64,000 nt of DNA, from contig CANRMA010000007.1 in NCBI GenBank assembly GCA_947631625.1, positions 1 through 64,000 on the forward strand, given 5' to 3'. The notes beneath the pieces are model-generated. The model worked only from the letters and a program-made list of their open reading frames with translations, was not told where the DNA came from and searched no databases. The DNA is from an uncultured Lachnospiraceae bacterium. GTDB lineage: Bacteria; Bacillota; Clostridia; Lachnospirales; Lachnospiraceae. How positions within the stretch are numbered: position 1 is the first letter of the stretch; every line of letters starts with the position of its first letter. Of the stretch, positions 17,162-27,052 are shown one piece after another. A program made the position numbers and the translations under genes.

Positions 17162-19891
17162 ATGAGCAGAGAACTTGCAAAGACATACGACCCAAAGGGC
17201 ATAGAAGACAGAATATATAAGAGGTGGCTCGATAAAAAGTATTTCCATGCGGAAGTTGACAGGACGAAGAAACCTTTTACCATAGTCATTCCGCCGCCGA
17301 ATATCACGGGGCAGCTTCACATGGGACATGCGCTTGACAACACCATGCAGGACATACTTATACGCTTTAAGAGGATGCAGGGCTATAACGCGCTCTGGCA
17401 GCCCGGAACCGATCATGCTTCCATTGCGACAGAGGTGCGTATCATTGAGAAGCTCAAAGAAGAAGGTATCTCCAAAGAAGATCTTGGACGGGAAGGTTTT
17501 CTCGAAAGAGCCTGGGAGTGGAAAAAGGAATACGGCGGACGTATAATAGAACAGCTTAAAAAACTGGGTTCTTCCTGCGACTGGGACAGAGAGCGTTTTA
17601 CAATGGACGAAGGCTGTAACCGCGCGGTTACGGAAGTCTTTTGCAAGATGCATGAAAAAGGCTGGATATATAAGGGCAGCAGAATAATAAACTGGTGTCC
17701 GGTCTGCAATACTTCCATCTCCGACGCAGAGGTGGAATATGAGGAGCAGGCGGGCCATTTATGGCACATTAAATATCCGTTGGTGGATGAAAACGGAGAA
17801 CCGAGCAAAACGGAATTTCTGGAATTTGCCACTACCCGTCCGGAGACTATGCTTGGCGATACCGCGGTAGCGATAAATCCTAATGATGAAAGATACGCTC
17901 ATTTAAAGGGCAGACAGGTCTGGCTTCCCATCGTAAACAAGGCTATTCCTGTCGTTGAAGACGATTATGTGGATATGGAGTTTGGAACCGGCGTGGTTAA
18001 GATCACTCCCGCCCATGACCCCAACGACTTTGAGGTCGGCAAGCGTCATGATCTGCCTGAGATAAACATAATGAACGACGATGCGACGATAAATGCAAAC
18101 GGCGGGAAATATGAGGGACTGGATCGTTATGAGGCAAGAAAACAGATAGTCGAAGAACTCAAAGCCGAAGGCCTTTTGGTAAAGATAGAAGACTATTCCC
18201 ACAATGTCGGAACGCATGACCGCTGCAAGACTACCATTGAACCGTTAATAAAAAAACAATGGTTCGTTAAAATGGACGAGCTTATAAAGCCTGCCATAAA
18301 AGCGGTAAAGGACGGCGAGATAAAGCTTGTTCCCGAAAGAATGAACAAGATATATTTTAACTGGACCGATAATATAAGAGACTGGTGCATAAGCCGTCAG
18401 TTATGGTGGGGACACAGAATTCCCGCATATTATTGCGATAAATGCGGTGAGATCGTCGTGGCCGCCAAGGCTCCGTCGGTATGTCCTAAGTGCGGCGACA
18501 CGCGCTTTACGCAGGATCCGGACACATTGGATACATGGTTTTCTTCGGCGCTCTGGCCTTTTTCCACACTGGGTTGGCCGGATAAGACGGAGGATCTGGA
18601 TTATTTTTATCCGACGGACGTGCTTGTTACGGGTTATGACATTATCTTTTTCTGGGTCATCCGTATGATATTCTCAGGTTATGAAAACATGAACGAAAAA
18701 CCGTTTAGCACCGTGCTTTTCCACGGACTCATTAGGGATTCGCAGGGCAGAAAGATGAGTAAATCTCTCGGTAACGGTATAGATCCGCTCGAGATCATAG
18801 ACAAGTATGGCGCCGATGCGCTGAGGCTTACGCTTATCACGGGAAATGCTCCGGGCAACGACATGCGTTTCTATTATGAGAGGGTGGAAGCCAACCGCAA
18901 TTTTGCCAACAAGGTATGGAACGCTTCACGTTTTATAATGATGAATATGGACGAGGAAGAAAATCCTGCCGCCGGGACGGAAGCGGCACTTTCAGGAACT
19001 AAAGACGGGGAAGTTTCATATGATGAGATAAAGGACAGTTTGGAGCCTGCGGATAAATGGATAATATCCACGTTAAATACCCTTATCAGGGATGTTACCG
19101 ATAACATGGAGCATTATGAGCTTGGCATAGCGGTCCAGAAAGTTTATGATTTTATATGGGATGAGTTCTGCGATTGGTATATAGAAATGGTCAAACCCCG
19201 TCTTTATGCCAAAGACGAAGGTAATGAAACCGGCAGAAAAGCAGCGCTTTGGACGCTTAAAAATGTGCTCATAGACGCGTTGAAGCTGCTTCACCCTTAC
19301 ATGCCTTTTATAACCGAAGAGATTTTCTGCAATATTCAGAACGAGGAAGAGTCCATTATGATATCCGACTGGCCGGTTTATTCTGATGATAAGAAGTTTG
19401 AGAAAGAAGAGACTGCGATCAATCTGATAAAAGAGGCAGTGCGCGGCATACGTAACGCTCGCACTCAGATGAATGTGGCTCCGAGCAGGAAGGCGGCCGT
19501 ATTTGTAGTCAGCGACAAAGAGGAAGTTCGAAATGTATTTGAAGACGGAAAGATTTTCTTCGCTTCGCTTGCGTCTGCATCGTCGGTAACGGTTCAGACT
19601 GATAGAAGCGGTATAGCTGAAGATGCGGTATCGGTCGTAGTTCCCGATGCGACGGTTTATATTCCGTTCACGGAATTGGTTGACATAAATCAGGAGATCG
19701 AGAGGCTTAAGAAAGAACAGAAGCGTCTGGAAGGCGAACTTGCGCGCGTAAACGGTATGCTTGGCAACGAACGTTTCATCTCCAAAGCTCCAGAGGCTAA
19801 GATCAATGAAGAAAAAGAAAAATTAAAGAAATACACACAGATGATGGAGCAGGTAAAAGAGAGACTTGCACAGCTGGTCGTTTTGTTATAG
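17162..19891 (+). CDS. valS: Valyl-tRNA synthetase
   Basis: 909 residues, a full-length class I synthetase that charges tRNA-Val in the cytosol. HIGH motif HMGH at about 53, editing (CP1) domain in the first half, zinc-ribbon-like CDKCGEIV ... CPKCGD, KMSKS motif at about 531 ([12 protein letters not shown]), anticodon-binding domain and a C-terminal coiled coil ([18 protein letters not shown]) typical of ValRS. AAGGAGA lies 11 nt before ATG 17162; the in-frame ATG at 17138 precedes that site and is rejected. It is followed by the FapA-family gene after 36 nt. Confidence 0.98.
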   Translation: MSRELAKTYDPKGIEDRIYKRWLDKKYFHAEVDRTKKPFTIVIPPPNITGQLHMGHALDNTMQDILIRFKRMQGYNALWQPGTDHASIATEVRIIEKLKEEGISKEDLGREGFLERAWEWKKEYGGRIIEQLKKLGSSCDWDRERFTMDEGCNRAVTEVFCKMHEKGWIYKGSRIINWCPVCNTSISDAEVEYEEQAGHLWHIKYPLVDENGEPSKTEFLEFATTRPETMLGDTAVAINPNDERYAHLKGRQVWLPIVNKAIPVVEDDYVDMEFGTGVVKITPAHDPNDFEVGKRHDLPEINIMNDDATINANGGKYEGLDRYEARKQIVEELKAEGLLVKIEDYSHNVGTHDRCKTTIEPLIKKQWFVKMDELIKPAIKAVKDGEIKLVPERMNKIYFNWTDNIRDWCISRQLWWGHRIPAYYCDKCGEIVVAAKAPSVCPKCGDTRFTQDPDTLDTWFSSALWPFSTLGWPDKTEDLDYFYPTDVLVTGYDIIFFWVIRMIFSGYENMNEKPFSTVLFHGLIRDSQGRKMSKSLGNGIDPLEIIDKYGADALRLTLITGNAPGNDMRFYYERVEANRNFANKVWNASRFIMMNMDEEENPAAGTEAALSGTKDGEVSYDEIKDSLEPADKWIISTLNTLIRDVTDNMEHYELGIAVQKVYDFIWDEFCDWYIEMVKPRLYAKDEGNETGRKAALWTLKNVLIDALKLLHPYMPFITEEIFCNIQNEEESIMISDWPVYSDDKKFEKEETAINLIKEAVRGIRNARTQMNVAPSRKAAVFVVSDKEEVRNVFEDGKIFFASLASASSVTVQTDRSGIAEDAVSVVVPDATVYIPFTELVDINQEIERLKKEQKRLEGELARVNGMLGNERFISKAPEAKINEEKEKLKKYTQMMEQVKERLAQLVVLL

Positions 19892-19927
19892 AATAGAGAT
19901 AAAGGTCAACAGGGGGAGGTGAGTCAC

Positions 19928-21436
19928 GTGGTAACAAGTTTTTCGGAAGAGCAGTTAGACAGGCTGAAAAGCGCCATGGCCAAATTACAGGAAACTATGA
20001 GCGCGCCCGGAGAGGAACCGGAAGAGGAGATTGTCGAGGAAGAGATAGACAGTGTCTTATCCAAGGGTACATATCTGAGGGTTACTGAAGATGAGATGGA
20101 AGCGTGGCTGTATCTTGAGCCGCCTGAACCCGGTGTGACTTATGAAAAAAGAGATTTGATCGACTATCTTGAAAGACACGGCGTAGTGGAAGGATATCAT
20201 CAGTCCAACCTTTCGGCCATGATCAAGAAGCGCGTGTACAACAGGGAGATCCTTGTTGCGCGGGGACGCGAGATACAGGATGGAGCAGACGGTTATTTTG
20301 AATATCTTTTTACGCCTGAGGAATACGGCGTTCCCAAGGTAAGGGAAGACGGTTCCGTAGATTATACCAATATGAGCGCGCTGCAGAATGTTAAGGCGGG
20401 ACAGAAGGTCGCGATATATCATCAGGCCATTCAGTCCGTTGACGGCTGTACGGTGCTCGGCACTGTAATGAAGGGAAAAATGTACCGTGATCTGCCGCCT
20501 ATGCGCGGAAAAGGCATAAGGCGTGAAGATGAGGTGTATTATGCCCAGAATGACGGTAAGATAGAAGTTAAAGACGGTAAGATAGATATACAGAATGTCC
20601 ATGAGATTTCCGGCGATGTGGATATGATCATCGGAAAAGTGGAATTTTTCGGGGATATCATTATCTATGGCAATGTTGAAGAGGGAGTTACGATCCGCGC
20701 CGGAAGGAATATAGAGATCCACGGCTCGACGAGCCTTGCAAATCTCTATGCGGGCGGGGATATCGTGCTTTCACGCGGCATCCAGGGCGGCAATAAATCC
20801 AAGGTTTCCGCAAGGGGAAGCGTGTATGCGGACTTTATAGAGCATACGACGGTAGAGGCAGGCGGAACGGTGCAGGCCAATATTTTCATGAATTCAAATA
20901 TATATGCCAAGGATAAAGTTATAGCGACAGGTAAAAAAGGCGCGATCATCGGAGGCTATATCGACGCTATCAGAGGAGTGGAAGCCAGCAACGCAGGCAA
21001 TGACGTAGAGTTAAGGACCATTATCCACTGCGGTTATGAGGCTCAGACCCACGAGAAGCTTCTGCAGGTCAAACGTAAGGAAACAGAGATCAAAGCCAAG
21101 ATAGCGGAGTTGGTTGATTCCATGACCGACGCGCTGCGTGAGAAACGTATGCGCGGCTCCAATACTTCCGCCGAAACCGAGAGACGGCTGAATGAATGGA
21201 ATAAATTAAAAGACAAATATTTCATTGAGTTGGATGATATAGACAAAGACAGAGTCAGTCTTGAAGATCTGGTTGAGCGGAGCCGTGGAGCGGAGATCAA
21301 GATAGACGGTAATATATACAGGGGCGTTATCATATGCATAAATGCGGAACAGATGGTGGTTGAGCGCAACACGTGCTTTATGAAATATAACGCCAATAAA
21401 GGATTGATAGAGGGCAGTGTCATCATACATGACTGA
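19928..21436 (+). CDS. FapA family protein (DUF342)
   Basis: 502 residues. N-terminal acidic/coiled segment (1-45), a domain of about 50-150, then the DUF342 beta-helix signature (DVDMIIGKVEFFGDIIIYGNV, EEGVTIRAGRNIEIHG, ANLYAGGDIVLSRGI, AKDKVIATGKKGAIIGG) and a C-terminal coiled coil (about 375-450) plus small beta-domain. Members are named after a flagellar assembly protein but most have unknown cytosolic roles. GTG 19928 follows GGGGGAGG by 8 nt; the in-frame GTG 19919 overlaps that site. Its 3' end overlaps folC by 8 nt, so the two are translationally coupled. No flagellar genes are near. Confidence 0.85.
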   Translation: MVTSFSEEQLDRLKSAMAKLQETMSAPGEEPEEEIVEEEIDSVLSKGTYLRVTEDEMEAWLYLEPPEPGVTYEKRDLIDYLERHGVVEGYHQSNLSAMIKKRVYNREILVARGREIQDGADGYFEYLFTPEEYGVPKVREDGSVDYTNMSALQNVKAGQKVAIYHQAIQSVDGCTVLGTVMKGKMYRDLPPMRGKGIRREDEVYYAQNDGKIEVKDGKIDIQNVHEISGDVDMIIGKVEFFGDIIIYGNVEEGVTIRAGRNIEIHGSTSLANLYAGGDIVLSRGIQGGNKSKVSARGSVYADFIEHTTVEAGGTVQANIFMNSNIYAKDKVIATGKKGAIIGGYIDAIRGVEASNAGNDVELRTIIHCGYEAQTHEKLLQVKRKETEIKAKIAELVDSMTDALREKRMRGSNTSAETERRLNEWNKLKDKYFIELDDIDKDRVSLEDLVERSRGAEIKIDGNIYRGVIICINAEQMVVERNTCFMKYNANKGLIEGSVIIHD

Positions 21437-22754
21437 TTTGCTTGAGACTTATGAAGAAATAGAAAAATATATTCTGGATATTCCCGGATTTACTGATAAA
21501 AACAGTCCGGAAGATACGGAATGTTTTTTGGAGTGTATGGGAAGTCCGGATTGGAAAGTCAAGACTATCCACGTAGCGGGCACAAACGGAAAAGGTTCTG
21601 TTTGTGCTTATTTGCGTTCTATACTGCGTGAAGCGGGATTTTCCACAGGTATGTTTACTTCGCCGCATCTGGTAAGTATGCGCGAGCGTTTTGTAATAAA
21701 TGACGATATGGTTTCCGAAGAAGATTTTGTATGGGCCTTTAAAAGTGTGGCGGGAAAGCTTGAGACCATGCCGGACAGACTTCGTAAGAAGGGTTATCAT
21801 CCCACCTTTTTTGAGTATCTTTTTTTTATGGCGATCGAACTTTTTTCCCGTTATAAAGTGGAATATATGATACTGGAAACAGGGCTTGGAGGTAGGTTAG
21901 ACGCAACTAACGCGGTAAAACATAAAGATATATGCGCCATTACGTCCATAGGCTATGATCATATGGAATATCTGGGAGATACTCTTGCCGAAATAGCGAC
22001 AGAAAAAGCGGGGATTTTTCGTAAAAACGTTCCTGCCGTCTTTATGGACAAAAGAAATGAAGTGACGCAGGTTCTGGCCGGGGCTGCCGGGCAGGCGGGC
22101 GCGCAGGCAGTCATAGTATCGCCTGAGGCGATAAAAGAAGTAAATAGTAGTCATAAAACTATTGATTTTTCTTTCCAATCAAATTATTATGGTTATATTA
22201 GGTTTAGTGTGCCTACTATTGCATTATATCAGGTTGAAAATGTATCGCTTGCAGTTTCAGTGATTGAAAACCTTCCCGACAGGGAATATATAACAAGAGA
22301 GCATTTGATAAACGGCGTGAGGAAAATGCGTTGGGAAGGAAGAATGGAAGAGATCGGGCCGTCGGTTTATCTGGACGGGGCGCACAATACCGACGGAATG
22401 CAGGCCTTTTTGCAGACTGTATCGCAGGATGGCTGCAAAGGAAAGAGGCGTTTGCTTTTTTCCATGGTAAAAGATAAACAGTACCGCGAGGTTATGGATA
22501 TGATCGCAGCCTCAGGACTGTTTGATATGATCGGCGTGGTGGCATTGCAGGGTAAAAGAGCTTTGCCGGCGCGGGATATGGCGGATTATTTCAGACAATA
22601 TACAGGATTACACACAAAAATATACGAAAATTTGGACAGCGCCATGACTGATATGACGGAAGGGCGTGGGGAGGCAGACAGAGTGTATATTGTCGGTTCA
22701 TTATATTTGGCGGGCGAAGTAAAAGCCCTTTTAAGGAGGACCTCTCATGATTAA
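21429..22754 (+). CDS. folC: Folylpolyglutamate synthase / dihydrofolate synthase
   Basis: 441 residues, a Mur-ligase-type ATP-dependent enzyme that adds glutamate to folates (and, in bifunctional forms, joins dihydropteroate and glutamate). P-loop HVAGTNGKGSVCAYL, substrate loop TSPHLVSMRERF, LETGLGGRLDATN, SIGYDHMEYLGDTL, ATEKAGIFRKNVP and DGAHNTDGMQAF are all present. ATG 21429 overlaps the end of the FapA-family gene, while its own last codons overlap the following 48-codon gene, indicating a tight operon. Confidence 0.95.
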   Translation: MTDLLETYEEIEKYILDIPGFTDKNSPEDTECFLECMGSPDWKVKTIHVAGTNGKGSVCAYLRSILREAGFSTGMFTSPHLVSMRERFVINDDMVSEEDFVWAFKSVAGKLETMPDRLRKKGYHPTFFEYLFFMAIELFSRYKVEYMILETGLGGRLDATNAVKHKDICAITSIGYDHMEYLGDTLAEIATEKAGIFRKNVPAVFMDKRNEVTQVLAGAAGQAGAQAVIVSPEAIKEVNSSHKTIDFSFQSNYYGYIRFSVPTIALYQVENVSLAVSVIENLPDREYITREHLINGVRKMRWEGRMEEIGPSVYLDGAHNTDGMQAFLQTVSQDGCKGKRRLLFSMVKDKQYREVMDMIAASGLFDMIGVVALQGKRALPARDMADYFRQYTGLHTKIYENLDSAMTDMTEGRGEADRVYIVGSLYLAGEVKALLRRTSHD

Positions 22755-22893
22755 TTTTGAAGAAGAATTGAAGAAATTTCATCCAAGTCTTGAAGTTGAA
22801 GATGCCGAGGAAGCAATTTATAATCAGGACATGACGGATATGGCGGATCTGATGGTAAAAGTTTTGAAGGAATCCAAGACGGTAAAAGAATAG
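22747..22893 (+). CDS. Small acidic protein overlapping the end of folC
   Basis: 48 residues (MINFEEELKKFHPSLEVEDA ... DMADLMVKVLKESKTVKE). AAGGAGGA at 22734-22741 gives an ideal ribosome binding site for ATG 22747, and the gene overlaps folC by 8 nt in another frame. Strongly charged, helical, no Cys or membrane segment. I do not recognise a family, but the site, overlap and codon pattern make it a real gene. It lies between folC and the TPR gene in one operon; function unknown. Confidence 0.75.
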   Translation: MINFEEELKKFHPSLEVEDAEEAIYNQDMTDMADLMVKVLKESKTVKE

Positions 22894-22906
22894 GGGATAG
22901 TCATAA

Positions 22907-24331
22907 ATGAGATGTTATAATTGCGGGTGTACCCTGTCTGAACATGATTTTTGCACCAGCTGCGGCGCGGACGTGTCCCTCTATAAGAAGATAATATACA
23001 TTTCCAACAGATTTTATAACGATGGTTTGGATAAGGCAAGCGTCAGGGATCTAAGCGGTGCTGTTTCAAGTTTGAGACAGTGTTTGAAATTTAATAAAAA
23101 TAATGTGGAAGCAAGAAATCTGCTCGGACTGGTTTACTTTGAGACCGGCGAGGTCGTAGCGGCGCTCAGCGAGTGGGTCATAAGCAAGAATCTTCAGCCT
23201 AAGAAGAACATTGCGGATGATTATATCAATATGATACAGACTAATCCGGCCAGACTGGATACGATAAACCAGACGATCAAAAAGTATAACCAGGCGCTGA
23301 CCTACTGCAATCAGGAGAGTCTGGATCTGGCTGTCATACAGCTCAAGAAGGTTTTGTCGCTGAATCCTAAATTCGTGCGCGCGCATCAGCTGTTGGCGCT
23401 GCTTTATATAAACAGCGAAGAATGGGAAAAGGCCAAAAGAGAGCTTACAAAATGTATTCAGATAGATACGAACAATACAATGACGCTTCTTTACATGAAA
23501 GAAGTCGATGAGATGCTCACGCCCGAAGAAGGCGTGAAGACCAAGAATAAAAAAACCGTACAGACGGAAGAGGTTGTAAAATACCAGAGCGGAAATGAAA
23601 CCATAATACAGCCCATGAATGTTAAGGAAGGCAAAGGCGTAGGCTCGCTTCTCAATCTGGGAATAGGCATACTTATAGGTATCGCGATAGCCGTCTGTCT
23701 TATTCTTCCGGCGAGGATACAGGCTGAGAAAGCTACGATAGACGATAAACTCCGTACGGTGAGCGAACAGTCCGATGCAAAGACAGCCACCATAGATGAG
23801 CTTGAGCAGGAACTTAACAGTCTTAAAGATGAAAAAGCTGCATTAGAGCAGGATATAGCCGCTTTTACCGGCAGAGACGGAAGTATACAGACTTACGATA
23901 TCCTTATAAACGCTGCGGATGCATATCTGACGGAACCTGAGAATGTGGCGGCTGTAGCGGATTATCTGGACGAGATAGATAATATGCCTGAAGATGCGGA
24001 TACGGAGAAATCCGAGGCGTTTGAGAAGCTGTATAACACACTCCTTGCATTAGTGGGACCGTCTGCGGCGGATTCTTACTACAATGCGGGATATGAAGAT
24101 TATAAACGTGAGGATTACGAGGCGGCCATCCCCAATCTGGAAAAAGCGTCGCTGTATGATGAACACAACGGAGAGGCGTTATATTACCTGGCAAACTGTT
24201 ACAATAATGTGGGCCGCACCGAAGAGGCGATCGAAGCATACAACAAGGTTATAGAGCAGTTCCCGGGAACTGTGAAAGCTACCAAGTCGTCAGCAGCGTT
24301 GGCGGAGCTTGAGGCCGGAACGAACAATTAG
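22907..24331 (+). CDS. Zinc-ribbon and TPR membrane protein
   Basis: 474 residues. N-terminal zinc ribbon with two CxxC pairs (CYNCGC ... CTSCGA), then TPR helices (about 30-200; AVSSLRQCLKFNKNNVEARNL, VIQLKKVLSLNPKFVRAH). A membrane helix at about 245-268 (LLNLGIGILIGIAIAVCLIL) is followed by an outside coiled coil (about 275-315) and a second TPR block (about 395-470; YEAAIPNLEKASLYD, EEAIEAYNKVIEQFPG). The layout, repeats on both sides of the membrane, suggests a scaffold joining cytosolic and extracytoplasmic partners; this is inference. Third or fourth gene of the folC operon, closed by a clear terminator. Confidence 0.85.
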   Translation: MRCYNCGCTLSEHDFCTSCGADVSLYKKIIYISNRFYNDGLDKASVRDLSGAVSSLRQCLKFNKNNVEARNLLGLVYFETGEVVAALSEWVISKNLQPKKNIADDYINMIQTNPARLDTINQTIKKYNQALTYCNQESLDLAVIQLKKVLSLNPKFVRAHQLLALLYINSEEWEKAKRELTKCIQIDTNNTMTLLYMKEVDEMLTPEEGVKTKNKKTVQTEEVVKYQSGNETIIQPMNVKEGKGVGSLLNLGIGILIGIAIAVCLILPARIQAEKATIDDKLRTVSEQSDAKTATIDELEQELNSLKDEKAALEQDIAAFTGRDGSIQTYDILINAADAYLTEPENVAAVADYLDEIDNMPEDADTEKSEAFEKLYNTLLALVGPSAADSYYNAGYEDYKREDYEAAIPNLEKASLYDEHNGEALYYLANCYNNVGRTEEAIEAYNKVIEQFPGTVKATKSSAALAELEAGTNN

Positions 24332-24360
24332 ATAAATTTATATATCGAGACACCAAAGAA

Positions 24361-24390
24361 AGAGAACAAGGGTTTCCTTGTTCTCTTTTT
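24361..24390 (+). terminator. Rho-independent terminator of the folC-TPR operon
   Basis: AGAGAACAAGG (24361-24371), loop of four, CCTTGTTCTCT (24376-24386), then TTTT. An 11-bp perfect stem with T-run. Confidence 0.9.
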
Positions 24391-24417
24391 CTATGAGCAT
24401 GAAAGGAGTCTGATGAT

Positions 24418-24726
24418 ATGGATGAGGATTTTAAGGTTATTGACAATTACCTTATGATAAGGATGCCGGACGAGATCGATCATCATAAATCGATTTATAT
24501 AAGTAAAATGGCGGACAAGTTTATAATAAATGAACAGGTGGGTAACGTAGTGTTTGATTTTGAAAGAACTGTGTTTATGGACAGTTCGGGAATAGGGATC
24601 ATTGTAGGAAGATATAAGAAGATTTCGATTTTTGGAGGTAAGGTGTTTGCGATAAATGCGGACAGGCAGATAAAAAGGATATTGCAGTTATCAGGTTTAC
24701 ATAAGATGGTTGAGATCATGGAATGA
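24418..24726 (+). CDS. spoIIAA: Anti-sigma F factor antagonist
   Basis: 102 residues, single STAS domain. The phosphorylatable serine lies in FMDSSGIGI (Ser57). In the forespore the dephosphorylated form binds SpoIIAB and frees sigma-F. RBS AAAGGAG precedes ATG 24418. Size and gene order (AA, AB, sigF) match Bacillus and Clostridium. Confidence 0.95.
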   Translation: MDEDFKVIDNYLMIRMPDEIDHHKSIYISKMADKFIINEQVGNVVFDFERTVFMDSSGIGIIVGRYKKISIFGGKVFAINADRQIKRILQLSGLHKMVEIME

Positions 24727-24768
24727 GAACAATGGAAATAAATATAAAATTTTGAAAGGGTGGAAAAT

Positions 24769-25254
24769 ATGATAGAGATAGTGAGCGTAAAACGGGATAC
24801 ACAGGTTAAAAATGAAATGCGGCTTGAGTTTAAGGCAATTTCCGAGAACGAGGCGTTTGCAAGGACTGCGGTGGCCGCGTTTGTAACGCAGTTAAATCCC
24901 ACTTTGGAAGAGATCTCGGATATTAAGACGGCTGTATCCGAGGCGGTTACCAATGCCATCATTCATGGATATGAGGGTATGGAGAATTACGATAACAGGG
25001 TATGGCTTAGCTGTTTTATCAAAAACGATGTGTTGGATGTTGAGGTTCGCGACAGCGGCGTGGGGATTGAAAATATTGAAAAGGCGATGCAGCCTCTTTT
25101 TACAACGAAACCACAGCTGGACCGTTCGGGTATGGGGTTCTCTTTTATGGAGGCGTTTATGGATGATCTGGAAGTCATTTCCGAGCCCGGACACGGGACA
25201 AGCGTACATATGGTTAAAAAGCTTGGAACCGCTTCATGGATAGAGGAGGAGTGA
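24769..25254 (+). CDS. spoIIAB: Anti-sigma F factor, serine kinase
   Basis: 161 residues, GHKL ATPase that holds sigma-F inactive and phosphorylates SpoIIAA. N box EAVTNAIIHGYEG, G1 DSGVGIEN, G2 DRSGMGFSFMEAF are all intact. Start ATG 24769 lies 6 nt after AAAGGGTGG; the GTG at 24760 overlaps that site. It is 42 nt behind spoIIAA. Confidence 0.95.
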   Translation: MIEIVSVKRDTQVKNEMRLEFKAISENEAFARTAVAAFVTQLNPTLEEISDIKTAVSEAVTNAIIHGYEGMENYDNRVWLSCFIKNDVLDVEVRDSGVGIENIEKAMQPLFTTKPQLDRSGMGFSFMEAFMDDLEVISEPGHGTSVHMVKKLGTASWIEEE

Positions 25255-25335
25255 CGGGCGATTGGATATACGGGTCTATAGGTTGACCTTCAAAATAACC
25301 TAAATACTTATTATGTAAGGAGTATCAGCGCATCT

Positions 25336-26112
25336 ATGGAAGAAACTGCCTTATTGATTGAACGTTCACAGGCAGGAGATAAAGAAGCAAGAGAGAAACT
25401 TATAGAGGAAAATCTGGGTCTGGTAAGGCATATAGTAAAAAGATTTCTGGACAGGGGCTATGATGCCGAGGATCTGTTTCAGATAGGCTGCATAGGTCTT
25501 ATGAAAGCAATTGATAAATTTGATCTTAGTTTTGATGTGAAATTTTCAACGTATGCAGTTCCAATGATACAGGGGGAGATCAAACGCTTCCTGCGCGACG
25601 ACGGTATGGTCAAGGTGAGCCGCACGCTTAAGGAGAACGGGTGGAAGATCAGGCAGGCTGCGGAAAAACTGGCGCATCTGTTAGGCAGGGATGCAACGCT
25701 TAATGAGTTGTCAAATGAGACAGGGCTTAGCAAAGAAGATATTGTCATGGCATTGGACGCCAATGTGGAAGTGGAATCCATATACAAATCCGTCTATCAG
25801 TCGGACGGCAATGAAATATATCTGGTTGACCAGGTGGTCGGTGAAGCAGGCGGCGTGGGACGCTCTGTTCTGGAAGGAAGTCTGCGCGGAAATAACGGAA
25901 GCTGTGAAGATACGGAAAAAGAAAAACTTCTAAATCATATGCTTTTGGAACAGTTGCTTGACGGGCTTGACACAAAGGAGAGAGAGCTTATTGATCTAAG
26001 GTATTTTCAGGATAAGACGCAGGTTGAAGTTGCCAAAAGGCTTGGAATAAGTCAGGTTCAGGTAAGCCGTATGGAGAAGAAGATATTGATCAATCTTAGA
26101 AAAGTTTTGTAG
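25336..26112 (+). CDS. sigF: RNA polymerase sigma-F factor, forespore specific
   Basis: 258 residues. Region 2 (AEDLFQIGCIGLMKAIDKFD ... FSTYAVPMIQGEIKRFLRDD), region 3 (VSRTLKENGWKIRQAAEKL) and region 4 with HTH VAKRLGISQVQVSRMEKKI. Directs the first forespore gene set in sporulation. A Gly-rich loop (EAGGVGRSVLEGSLRGNNGS) between regions 3 and 4 is longer than in B. subtilis sigma-F. AAGGAG lies 13 nt before ATG 25336, a long spacing that could lower translation. Last gene of the operon; an 81-nt gap separates it from spoIIAB. Confidence 0.95.
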   Translation: MEETALLIERSQAGDKEAREKLIEENLGLVRHIVKRFLDRGYDAEDLFQIGCIGLMKAIDKFDLSFDVKFSTYAVPMIQGEIKRFLRDDGMVKVSRTLKENGWKIRQAAEKLAHLLGRDATLNELSNETGLSKEDIVMALDANVEVESIYKSVYQSDGNEIYLVDQVVGEAGGVGRSVLEGSLRGNNGSCEDTEKEKLLNHMLLEQLLDGLDTKERELIDLRYFQDKTQVEVAKRLGISQVQVSRMEKKILINLRKVL

Positions 26113-26122
26113 TTAAAACAGA

Positions 26123-26146
26123 CGGCAGGCCTGTCGGAGCCTGCCG
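26123..26146. terminator. Hairpin between convergent sigF and DUF3892 genes
   Basis: CGGCAGGC (26123-26130) pairs with GCCTGCCG (26139-26146), an 8-bp GC stem. No T-run follows on plus; on minus TCTGTTTTAACT follows. It may end transcripts from both sides. Confidence 0.45.
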
Positions 26147-26189
26147 CCCGGCGCTTTCCCGGAAGATACGCGGCAGTCCTGAAACGACG

Positions 26190-26483
26190 TCAGCCTGATA
26201 TGGAAGGAAGGTTGCCAAGATTGTTTCCTTCAGTGCCGTCCGGAATGGTCTTTAGATATTCGCTGTCTTTTCTGTGCGCGATACCGACGCCCTTGATTTC
26301 CCCTGCTTTGGCGAGATCGACGCCTTCCTGTTTAGATACCGTGCGGCCGTCAGAAAGCTGATATCCGGTTATGCGTCCGCTGCTTTTGACAAGACCGACT
26401 ATATCTTTTGCGTCGCTTTTGGGAGTCGGAATATCGTCTAAAGTGTTCTTTGCAAGTGATGCGGTAAATTCTTTATTATCCAT
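26190..26483 (-). CDS. DUF3892 domain small protein
   Basis: 97 residues. The second half, GRITGYQLSDGRTVSKQEGV ... GIAHRKDSEYLKTIPDG, is the DUF3892 signature, a family of small clostridial proteins of unknown role. ATG 26483 follows AAGGAG (spacing about 11); an in-frame ATG 14 codons upstream precedes that site and is rejected. Soluble, basic. Its leader carries repeat copy E about 35 nt upstream of the start. Confidence 0.85.
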   Translation of the reverse strand: MDNKEFTASLAKNTLDDIPTPKSDAKDIVGLVKSSGRITGYQLSDGRTVSKQEGVDLAKAGEIKGVGIAHRKDSEYLKTIPDGTEGNNLGNLPSISG

Positions 26484-26518
26484 TTTAATTGTTGTCTCCT
26501 TATTATTTTGTTTCGTAA

Positions 26519-26637
26519 CAGGCAATTGCGAAACGCTGATTTACATCTTTGAGATTGTGCAGATTTAACAAAACCCTTGCAGGCCGCTTTCGCTGCGTTG
26601 AACGATATACGTTGAGAGAGTGTTTCGAAATTGCCTA
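26519..26637 (+). repeat. Palindromic element, copy E (internally deleted)
   Basis: Both termini are intact, CAGGCAATTGCGAAAC and GTTTCGAAATTGCCTA, but the centre and most of the right arm are lost between about 26603 and 26604. Flanking direct repeat TTGTTTCGTAA (26508-26518) and TTGTTTAGTAA (26638-26648), 10 of 11 identical. This copy defines the element ends best. It lies in the leader of the minus-strand DUF3892 gene. Confidence 0.85.
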
Positions 26638-26794
26638 TTGTTTAGTAAATAGCTATATTTATATTACCGGGCGGCAGGCATGGAATATAGCTAGTCGGTT
26701 AAATTTATGAAATATATTATGGCAGGATGTGGGTTGAATTATTCATTGATAATATACTTATTGCGCTAAATTAGGAATAACTTTATTTACAGCC

Positions 26795-26961
26795 AAGCTA
26801 TGGCAGTTTGTAGCCAAATTTTTGCACTTCACAACTAAGCTTTTACACTTTATAGCAAGCTTCTACACTTGGCAGTCAAATACCTACACTTTACAGCCAA
26901 GCTTTTACACTTGTCAGGCAAGTTTCTGCATTTTACAACATAAATTTTACATTTTACAACA
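26795..26961. repeat. Degenerate 21-bp tandem array, 8 units
   Basis: About eight units near AAGCTTTTACACTTTACAGC plus one base, period 21 bp (one unit 20), diverged by point changes. Located about 90 bp before the GHKL kinase gene in otherwise featureless AT-rich DNA (26649-27052). A 21-bp period equals two DNA turns, so repeated sites would lie on one face. Confidence 0.75.
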
Positions 26962-27052
26962 TTTTCTATATTTAATCGGGCGCGTTTTATATATAATTAA
27001 ATTGGCGGTATTTCGTATGCCGGTTTGTGTAAGGTATGCATGAAAAATACGT

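Noticed and set aside
19928-21436. Flagellar assembly locus from the FapA name
   Set aside because: No flagellar genes adjoin; DUF342 proteins are widespread outside flagellar operons.
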